From: Liolophura sinensis
Taxonomy: Eukaryota; Mollusca; Polyplacophora; Chitonida; Chitonidae
Assembly: GCF_032854445.1 (NCBI RefSeq)
Contig: NC_088297.1
Location: 11,310,163 to 11,374,162 of the forward strand
Direction: 5' to 3'
Length of the DNA stretch: 64,000 nt
A program made the translations under genes and the position numbers. The notes under the pieces were generated by a model that worked only from the letters and a program-made list of their open reading frames with translations, ran no database searches and had not been told where the DNA came from. This document shows, piece after piece, positions 56,863 through 64,000 of the stretch. Each line of letters opens with the position of its first letter. Within the stretch, counting starts at the first letter, position 1.

Positions 56863-58062
56863 GAAAGAAAACGTGTCAACTGGCGCTATGTAACCGTTAA
56901 CTGACGTTAGATTTCCCTTGAATCCATTGATTTATACATGTATGATGTGAAAAATGGACTGCTAGTTTGAAGTGGATGATCAAGAAGATTTTTGATCACT
57001 TCCACGTCTGCATATCTGTAAGGAATAAAAATACAGCTGGAACAACAGATTGAGGTTACAACTAAATGTATCTTTAAAATTACAAAAGACCTTAACCATA
57101 TACTACCTCGAGAATTGATTAACATGGAAATGTTATACATGTATAAACATAATGCAAAATAGAACAAAAAACATGTGCATTTGATATTATATTTCTGTCA
57201 CAGGAATATTTGTGTGACTGAAAGGGACATTCCTCACTTGCAGTCCTAATCGGTGTACCCTATTCGTTACCTGGCCCGTTCTGCAGCCCAAACTATCGAC
57301 ACACCTTTTGGCACTGTTCCTGTTGGCAGTGGTTTAAGTATTTAGGCAAGAGGCAAAACAAAGTCTTCATCAATTTATTTGTTTACTTATTTTTAATTTA
57401 TGGCATTTCTGCCCAGTCAGGGAATAGATATACGCATATCCAGGAACACATTGAGCATTTTAAATATTATATAATCAGTAATATATTAAATATAATATTG
57501 GCATATAAATAAATCAGTTTTTAGGAGTTTGCAGTATACATTTAATAATGTTCACATAAGTTTTCACGATTTATGACTTATTATTTGAATGAAATAAATT
57601 TATAGAAGTCAGTTTAACACATTTCCAACAAAAAATCCACAAGTCTAGGCACAAAATCTGTTACAAATAATCTACCAATTTGTAGAGCATACAGGCTGTC
57701 AACTGAGCATTCCAACATTAAAAAGACAACTGTGAATGTTAAATCAAATTATAATACATTTCATAGTTCTATAATTTATCGTCAGTTGTGACCATGTCTT
57801 AAGATAAATCAATTCTCTTCAAAACACCATTTTACTGACAAGAAGTATTTTCAGTGAATACAAGTACGCATTATATAACTTGGTAGCTGAAACTGTATGG
57901 TATTGCGATCCACATTACGTGTTTCTGCTTGATGCTTCTAGTTTTAGAAGGCTCAACAGCTATAGAGCTACAGACGTTTAAATTATGCACCCAAACCATG
58001 TACTGGTCATGATGCAAGTTAACCACAGTAATAATATTAGGCCGTGCTCCAACTGCTAATTC
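56863..58062. other. AT-rich, no recognised feature
   Basis: A minus-strand 86-codon frame at 56,907-57,167 has no recognisable motif. Nothing else is supported. Confidence 0.5.
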
Positions 58063-58211
58063 CGTGAGAAGGTCTGCCAGCAGCTTGCAGATGGTTGTGG
58101 GTTTTCCTCGGGCTCTGCCCGGTTTTCTCCCACCATAATGCTGGCCGCTGTCATATAAGTGGAATATTCTTTAGTACGGTGTAAAACACCAATCAAATAA
58201 ATAAATAAACA
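58063..58211 (+). mobile_element. SINE-1, 3' half only
   Basis: Begins CGTGAGAAGGTCTGCCAGCA and ends with AAATAAATAAATAAACAAA. Confidence 0.8.
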
Positions 58212-58353
58212 AAATTCTAATTTATTCTAGGTAATCACAAATTTCTGCAACATAATCCAAGTAAATGTAACAGATTTGATTTCAATCAAATAAACTGTTC
58301 ACACGACACTACCGAAAATTCTTTTCTATTTCCGATTTACTCACTCAAGTAAG

Positions 58354-58423
58354 TAATGTTAGCAGGTAATCAAGTAGTGTAATGTTAGCAGGTAATCAAG
58401 TGGTGTAATGTTAGCAGGTAATC
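58354..58423 (+). repeat. 26-bp tandem repeat, ~2.7 copies
   Basis: TAATGTTAGCAGGTAATCAA followed by GTAGTG recurs at 58,354, 58,380 and 58,406. Confidence 0.9.
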
Positions 58424-58554
58424 ACTGTTTATAATGTGTTCTATGTTCACATGAAAACAGCAAACTTACAATGTTATAGGAGTATATACCACACTTGTGT
58501 ACTAAAGTAACAATATCAGTAGTTACTTTACCCAAAGGTCTCTCCTGCAGAAAG

Positions 58555-58790
58555 TTTACCAGACTATATCGTAAACTATACAGAAAGGTCACAAATTTAC
58601 CAGACTATATCGTAAACTATACAGAAAGGTCACAAATTTACCAGACTATATCGTAAACTATACAGAAAGGTCACAAATTTACCAGACTATATCATATACA
58701 GAAAGGTCACAAATTTACCAGACTATACCATATACAGAAAGGTCACAAATTTACCAGACTATATCATAAACTATACAGAAAGGTCACAAA
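58555..58790 (+). repeat. 41-bp tandem repeat, 6 copies
   Basis: Unit TTTACCAGACTATATCGTAA plus ACTATACAGAAAGGTCACAA. Two central units lack ~7 bp of GTAAACT. It ends 58 bp before the transposase stop codon. Confidence 0.93.
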
Positions 58791-58847
58791 ATGCTCAGTT
58801 TTTTTCGAAGTTTTAACCTGCTGATGGAAATATGCAAGTCTGTATTG

Positions 58848-59913
58848 TTACTTTCTCTGAATAAGTGGTTTTTGGAAGGTAGTAAGAAAAGTACAAACAT
58901 ACCAGATTTGGTTTATGTTTCCAAACGGTCCCAAGAAATACGCCTGTCAACAATTTTAAAAATTTTTTGTATTGCAGCTATAATGCGTTCAACATAAACA
59001 TGAACATGAAATTGTAGCAACATGTGTGCTACAATTTTCATTGTCAAAAGAGAATCAGATTCACTCATTCGAGCTCCTGTCTGTGCAAATGGAGGTATAT
59101 TTAACTTCAAGCCACATTCCTCAACTTCATCTGAAATGTTGAAGCCTTTATCTGCCATCAGACCATCACCGATTTGTATGAGACCTGTTCTTATTAGGTC
59201 ATTTAGCATCGACTTGAAACCACTTTTGTTGAAGATTTCTTTGTCAGAAATAGAACCTGAAATAGGGAGCCTCTTGGGTCACATGCATCTAAGGCTTTTA
59301 AAGTATTTGCAGATTTGTAATCAGAATAAGTCTGTGATTGTGCCGTTGGAGATGATGGTTTTGAATGCTGATTTCAGTCCCATCAATAATGGCTAAGTTT
59401 GTTGGAAACTGTTTACTAAAATCTTCTGGCATTTTTTCTAATATAATGATTTTTGGCCGCCATATACAGACTTCTCCGAACCTCAAGAACATGTTATTGA
59501 TCCAATTTCCAAATACAATGCTACAGTTCTTGTTGTGAAATACCAAAGCTACATCCTAAGTCATTAAATTCAAAATTTTGCCTGAGTTTACATAAAGTTG
59601 AGAACAACTGATCATTCAAAGATATATTGTGTTTTAGATTTCTTAAGGGCTGGAAAGGTTGCATATGGTCGTCAAGAACAAGGAATTTGTAAATGGCATT
59701 AAACTCCTCACTGTTGAAACCTGTATAAAATAACAAAAGATTATTATTTAAATTTGTTACACAGAATTTTACGTTATTTCTTTTAAGGCGAAAGTTCTCA
59801 TGATGTAAAATTTGACGACCAAGATGTTCCTGAAAGATTTGATTCTCAGCTGTGAGTCTCAGGACATCAACGGGATCAATCCCTGCAAACATAAGAAAAG
59901 CAAATAGAATCAT
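58848..59913 (-). pseudogene. DDE_Tnp_4-type transposase of an ISL2EU-like element, frameshifted
   Basis: A HARBI1/IS5-type cut-and-paste transposase. Reading down the minus strand: a possible acceptor TATGTTTGCAG|GG at about 59,886; VLRLTAENQIFQEHL; LLFYTGFNSEEFNAIYKFL; NDQLFSTLCKLRQNFEFNDL; a GNWINNMF..F helix; MPEDFSKQFPTNLAIIDGTE (first Asp); KPSSPTAQSQTYSDYKS in a shifted frame; GSISDKEIFNKSG (second Asp); LMADKGFNI; and VHVYVERIIAAIQKIF (Glu). The C-terminus NINQIWYVCTFLTTFQKPLI ends at a TAA at 58,848. All three catalytic acidic residues are visible but at least three frame changes break it. A THAP domain expected at the N-terminus was not found. Confidence 0.82.
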
Positions 59914-60315
59914 TTCAAACGTGTTTTTTCACACAAATTGTGGGTAGTTCGGAACGTTCTGTGCTCTGCGTTTCTTCACATATATTCAACTCAACCAAGC
60001 TTCATTCACACCCATGGATTGAGTTATTACCTATCAGAAGAATTCGTCAGAAGAGGAATTGTTTTCAGTATTACTTCAGACACAGACTACTGCTAGTCAC
60101 AGTACTTGTTTGTGTCTGAAACTGAATTGGCATGTAGTGAATTGACATGTAATGAGTTGTGCATGTTTGTGCAGCAAACACTTTTTGATCTACCCTCATT
60201 TGTTAGCATAAGGGGAAGAATAACATCACTCTTCTCCAGGTGATGACAGCTCATGTCTAAGGACGCACAACCGGTTTTCAAAACATAAGTCCACGGATAC
60301 AGGTACAATGCAACG

Positions 60316-60362
<47 letters not shown>

Positions 60363-60371
60363 GTCAATCAG

Positions 60372-60420
<49 letters not shown>
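60316..60420. repeat. (TCAA)n microsatellite
   Basis: About 26 CAAT/TCAA tetranucleotides with two CAGT variants, lying between the transposase and nuclease genes of the ISL2EU-like element. Confidence 0.95.
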
Positions 60421-60559
60421 TTTACCTTCTCTTTGCAGGCGGAAATTTATGATGTAAAAGATATTGTCCCCGTGCTTGTGGGAATTTCCAGTTCCCGAAA
60501 AGAAACAGCCTTGTTCTGAAGGAGGAGTACAGGGACAAGATTGATCCAATTTCCTCTAT

Positions 60560-61080
60560 AAAAAAATAGAGGAAAATACAAGACTTCAATCAGAGTGTGC
60601 TCTCTGGTATCAGGAGAGAAGGGGATAGCTCATGGCATCAGTATTCCATAAAATAACAAACTGGAAGGCAATTGTCACAGATAAATTTGTGGGCTCCATA
60701 ATCAATCCAAAATCCTTTCCCTCTGAAGCCACAAGTTATGGAAAACAAACGGAGAGGAAATCCAGGGAGATTTACGTAGAAAGGACTGGACACAGTGATC
60801 ATTATTGTGGATTTATCATCATTTCCACATTCCCATTTTTAGGTGCCTCCCCAGATGCTAAAGTGTGTGACAAGTTGGAAGTAAACTGTCTGCATTCATA
60901 CAGAAATTCATACCTTAACACTGCTGCTGAGAATTCCACATCTTGTCTTTACAACTCAGAAGATGGTCTAAACCTATAGCACGAACACGAGTATTACACG
61001 CAAATCCAAGGTCAACTTTTAGTAACAGGTGCCCCTTTTCTGTGATTTTGTTGTGTACACAAAAGTTGAAGTTGTGGCAA
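60560..61080 (+). pseudogene. YqaJ-type nuclease of an ISL2EU-like element, broken
   Basis: YqaJ (lambda-exonuclease-fold) proteins are the second product of ISL2EU transposons. The frame reads TRLQSECALWYQERR, an in-frame TAG at 60,626, ASVFHKITN, NPKSFPSEATSYGKQTE, CGFIIISTFPFLGASPDAKV (catalytic Asp in GASPD), then LEVNC where E-x-K has Asn for Lys. A TAG at 60,977 and one slip later come HEHEYYTQIQGQLL and CDFVVYTKVEVV. Catalytic damage plus two stops mean it is inactive. Divergent orientation and ~0.65 kb separation from the transposase support one common element of about 2.3 kb. Confidence 0.8.
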
Positions 61081-61165
61081 AAAAAAAAACACAAAACAAA
61101 ACAAAACGAAAAAAACATATATAAAAAACAAAAAAAAAAAAAACAAAAAACAAACAAAAAAAACC
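61078..61165 (+). repeat. A-rich simple sequence
   Basis: Runs of A broken by C, G or T (ACAAAACAAAACAAAACGAA). Overlapping frames on both strands are compositional. Confidence 0.85.
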
Positions 61166-61377
61166 CCAGACATATAATTCAAGAGGGACCATATTATCAG
61201 ATCTAGTTTCATCTGAGACCACTAACCATTCACCCATATTCCTGACATCGTGAGAAGTCTTGTGGTTTACTACTAGCACTCCTGTTTCCTTGAGGGTCCA
61301 AATTATTCTTTTTCCCACGCAGCCTAATTGTACACACGGTTATGACTTGCGAAAGGAAGTTTAACCCATATCGTGTT

Positions 61378-61733
61378 TCTCGAGACCGCCTAATGTTTAG
61401 AGCGTCCGCCTCATGGTCGGGAGACCCGGGATCAAACCCAGGTTGGGTCATACCAAAGATTTTAAAAATGGTACTTGATCCTGCCTCGCTTGGTTCTCAG
61501 CACTGAGAGCTTAGAGTAAAGAAAGTGGAATAGTTATCCCAGTGTCAGTGTAATGTGACCGAGTGGGGATTCATGTCCGGTGTCTTCGACATGATACTTG
61601 AGAGGTGAAAGCACTTTAGCAGCATGGACTCGCCCAGCCACAAGAAGACACAGTATATATACACACACCTAATGACCCTCGTCGTTGTTAAGCTCGATGT
61701 AAAACATTCATTCATGTATTCATTCTTTCTTCT
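61378..61733 (+). mobile_element. SINE-3 (tRNA-derived), near full length
   Basis: Head TAATGTTTAGAGCGTCCGCC (box A) then GGGATCAAACCCAGGTTGGG (box B region), TACCAAAGATTTTAAAAATG, and GTGTAATGTGACCGAGTGGG. The tail GATGTAAAACATTCATTCAT ends in a CATTCATT repeat. A third family distinct in head and tail from SINE-1 and SINE-2; relics are inside the tandem units. Confidence 0.75.
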
Positions 61734-62859
61734 CGTCACGCTCTGTCAGTCCATGAACATGACATAGTATGCTATGCTTTGTCACGGTCTGGGCTTTCAT
61801 AGTAACCATTCACTCTTTTACAACAGTAAACATTTGCACATGTGTATCGACTATTTACACTGAGTATAAACCCAAAGTCTTACTGGATTACTCGGACATG
61901 TGCACGTATTTGTGTTTACTGAAAATGTCCATCACATTACTAGATAAAGATTTCACATGTTTACTATAATAAACACTTGTGTAGCTCATAGCTCTTCTTA
62001 AAACATTCTGTGATTTCTAATACAGGAAAATAAAAGGTAACACGAATCCAATCAGAATACTAATAAATGATAATACAATAATATAACACAGTGATACCCC
62101 CCCTCCCCCGCCCTCTCCGACACTACACACCACTCCCGTAAGGTCACGGTATTCAAAACAAAGATAGACGAGAATGCAGAAAAAAAACTTTGTTATAATA
62201 TGGGTTTTTAAAATCCGGCTATTCTGATGAAGGAATTAATAATAAAACCCTGAACTTTTGCCTTTTGTACGCTAAGTACTGCATATTCATGAGATAACAA
62301 AGCCTTAGTATATTTTACTGGCTTTGGGGCCTATGCACGGAATATAGCAAATATTATGCAGGAACTTCATGGGTGCGATTTTTTGAACATCGATATAACT
62401 TTCGGCAATAGCCGACTATCCCGTTAGAGTTATCCCCCTTGTCTTCCATCTTTCGACCAGCCTGTTTCCAATGGTTACATGAACGCAATGGTTTTCCCTG
62501 CTATTACATTAGTACATTTGTTATCTTCAATTCCAGAAATATATATATCCCTTAACGTTAGCATGGTACAATTCCATGCCATCAAATTACACTTCTCTAT
62601 ACAACATAACATTTACGATGCGTGCTCTGATTGATGTATAAGTGGTCTTCCTGGGTAATCCGGTAATGACTGACCCTGCAATTGAAAAGTTCGTGTACAC
62701 GCATGCGTGATTGTATAAAATGTAAAAACATGAAATTGTGAGTCTACGTGCTCTTATACTTTGACGCCCTGTCTCAGAGGACCTCTAAAAATATTCACCC
62801 CACTTCATTGCCACCCAAATGCATCGGGTTTGCTCGGGTTTTCCCTCTTTCAGCAGCAC
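61734..62859. other. AT-rich, no recognised feature
   Basis: No supported gene. A C-rich patch (CCCCCCCTCCCCC) lies at about 62,096-62,110. Confidence 0.5.
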
Positions 62860-62985
62860 AAGAGGGGTGAAAATCCATCCAGCGACAAAGAAAGCACATT
62901 CAATGCATTCTAAGGATTCCTTCGTCGTCATATGACTGAAAAATTGTTAAATACACCGTTAAACCCCAGGCACTCACTCACTCTC
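62860..62985 (+). mobile_element. SINE-2, 3' part only
   Basis: AATGCATTCTAAGGATTCCT, CATATGACTGAAAAATTGTT and GTTAAACCCCAGGCACTCAC match the SINE-2 tail; the head is missing. Confidence 0.78.
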
Positions 62986-63072
62986 TTTCAGGCACCAAAC
63001 ATGTGGTCAATCTGAATCATATCTCTATTTTTGAGGTATACCTTCGTATAATTTGGCCTTTTAAAAGCAATC

Positions 63073-63075
<3 letters not shown>

Positions 63076-63146
<71 letters not shown>

Positions 63147-63190
63147 TATATATATATACATATATATGTGTGTGTGTGTGTGTGTGTGTA
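63076..63190. repeat. Compound microsatellite (TA)n(GA)n(TA)n(TG)n
   Basis: About 19 TA, 15 GA, 10 TA-like and 11 TG dinucleotides in succession. Confidence 0.95.
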
Positions 63191-63710
63191 CTGATTTTTT
63201 TATAAACTGGCAATGTGTGTGAAAGTGATTTGCTTTATAAGGTCGGTAACCAAAAAATGTGAGATTAAGTTAACATATGCAGTGTTGAAGTGCTTTACGT
63301 GTACATGTACACGTGTTTAATTCTCTGCGTTATAACAACCTGGTACCGTTCACATTTAGCATATTTATGTTTAATGAATAGACCAGCGAGAGTGTGAAGT
63401 TAAATTTGTAAACTCTGCACAAACGATGTTAATATTAAAATACTCTGAATACATTAAACTACTTTTACAAGAAAAACATTTGCCGCAAAGTGTGGTACAT
63501 GTAAGGGGATAAATGCTCGTTATGAGTGTAACTATATTTGTCTGGTGACTAATGTGTCTTATATATGATGTTTAATTTGCTTTTAAATAATAAAAGGGTA
63601 CCATTGATCTAAAATAGTTTATATTTATATTTTAATCTGAAAACTCCATGTTCGAGCTTTATAATTACAATAAACAGCGCAGGCCCTAACTCATACATAT
63701 TTCATCTGAA
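63191..63710. other. AT-rich, no recognised feature
   Basis: Nothing supported. Confidence 0.5.
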
Positions 63711-63867
63711 TTTATTTATTTATTTATTTGATTGTTGTTTTACGCCGTCCTCAGGAATATTTCACTTATGCGACGGCGACCAGTATTATGGTGGGTGGAA
63801 ACCGGGCAGAGCCCGGCACAAACCCACGGCCATCCGCAGGCTGCTACCAGACCTTCCAACGTACGGC
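63711..63867 (-). mobile_element. SINE-1, 3' half only
   Basis: TTTATTTATTTATTTATTTG tail complement through CATCCGCAGGCTGC to CCTTCCAACGTACGGC, where the copy stops before the box B region. Confidence 0.82.
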
Positions 63868-64000
63868 ATTATTTCTTCTGAATGAAAAGTTTGTCAGCTG
63901 CATGGATGTACAGAATTCAACAGTTTTCAGTGATATCCAAGGGACACAAAGTATGTAACCTATATTGCGTTAAATCCTTTCTTGCGTTAAACCCATTGCG

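Noticed and set aside
61012-61318. Phe-rich membrane-like frames on the minus strand
   Set aside because: They are translations of the A-rich simple sequence at 61,078-61,165.
63003-63194. Tyr/Ile and Arg/Glu repeat frame
   Set aside because: It is the translation of the compound TA/GA/TG microsatellite.

Overview
The window looks like nuclear DNA from a marine mollusc (bivalve or gastropod; I cannot name the species). Reasons: AT-rich non-coding sequence with spliced and decayed genes; many tRNA-derived SINEs of a type I associate with molluscs, with a conserved tail ending in repeated AAATA; other SINE-like repeats ending in CACTCACTCACTC; I-group non-LTR retrotransposons with RNase H; and piggyBac and ISL2EU-like DNA transposons. 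There are no bacterial operons, rRNA or canonical tRNA genes.

Layout. 1-7.7 kb: dispersed repeats, a palindromic degenerate minisatellite (575-805), SINE copies and a (TA)n tract. 7.74-11.96 kb: a ~3.85 kb non-LTR retrotransposon nested in a dispersed repeat, with both halves of the host repeat and a ~13 bp target-site duplication visible. 12.67-14.07 kb: a decayed piggyBac transposase on the minus strand, then a 139-bp-arm inverted repeat. 14-17.6 kb: SINEs in AT-rich DNA. 17.77-18.88 kb: the best cellular gene, a family GT10 alpha-1,3-fucosyltransferase-like exon, with one frameshift at a G5 run and its last codons inside a 119-bp tandem repeat. 19-26.7 kb: SINEs and a 5'-truncated relative of the first retrotransposon. 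26.70-44.85 kb: a direct tandem segmental duplication, two full units (A, B) and one partial (C), period about 6.65 kb, each carrying a long array of a 53-bp minisatellite. 46.5-54.5 kb: a multi-exon, frameshifted plus-strand gene with C2H2-like, HMGXB3-like, transposase-like, Josephin-like cysteine-peptidase and PHD-finger blocks. 54.8-58.8 kb: SINEs and small tandem repeats. 58.8-61.1 kb: an ISL2EU-like DNA transposon with a DDE transposase on the minus strand and a divergent YqaJ-type nuclease on the plus strand. 61.4-64 kb: SINEs and microsatellites.

How the parts relate. Most of the window is transposon sediment. The minisatellite core (CATCCACGAGGAGGACGG) also occurs inside a dispersed repeat with copies at 3.4 kb and near 55.7 kb, so the arrays probably grew from that element. 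Two likely host genes, the fucosyltransferase and the HMGXB3-Josephin-PHD gene, both need small frame corrections; some fall at homopolymers, so assembly errors and true pseudogenes cannot be told apart here. Amplified arrays, segmental triplication and nested insertions suggest a rapidly rearranging interval.

Limits. All calls are by eye from the sequence and recalled family motifs; no search was run. Exon boundaries are inferred from splice consensus and reading frame.
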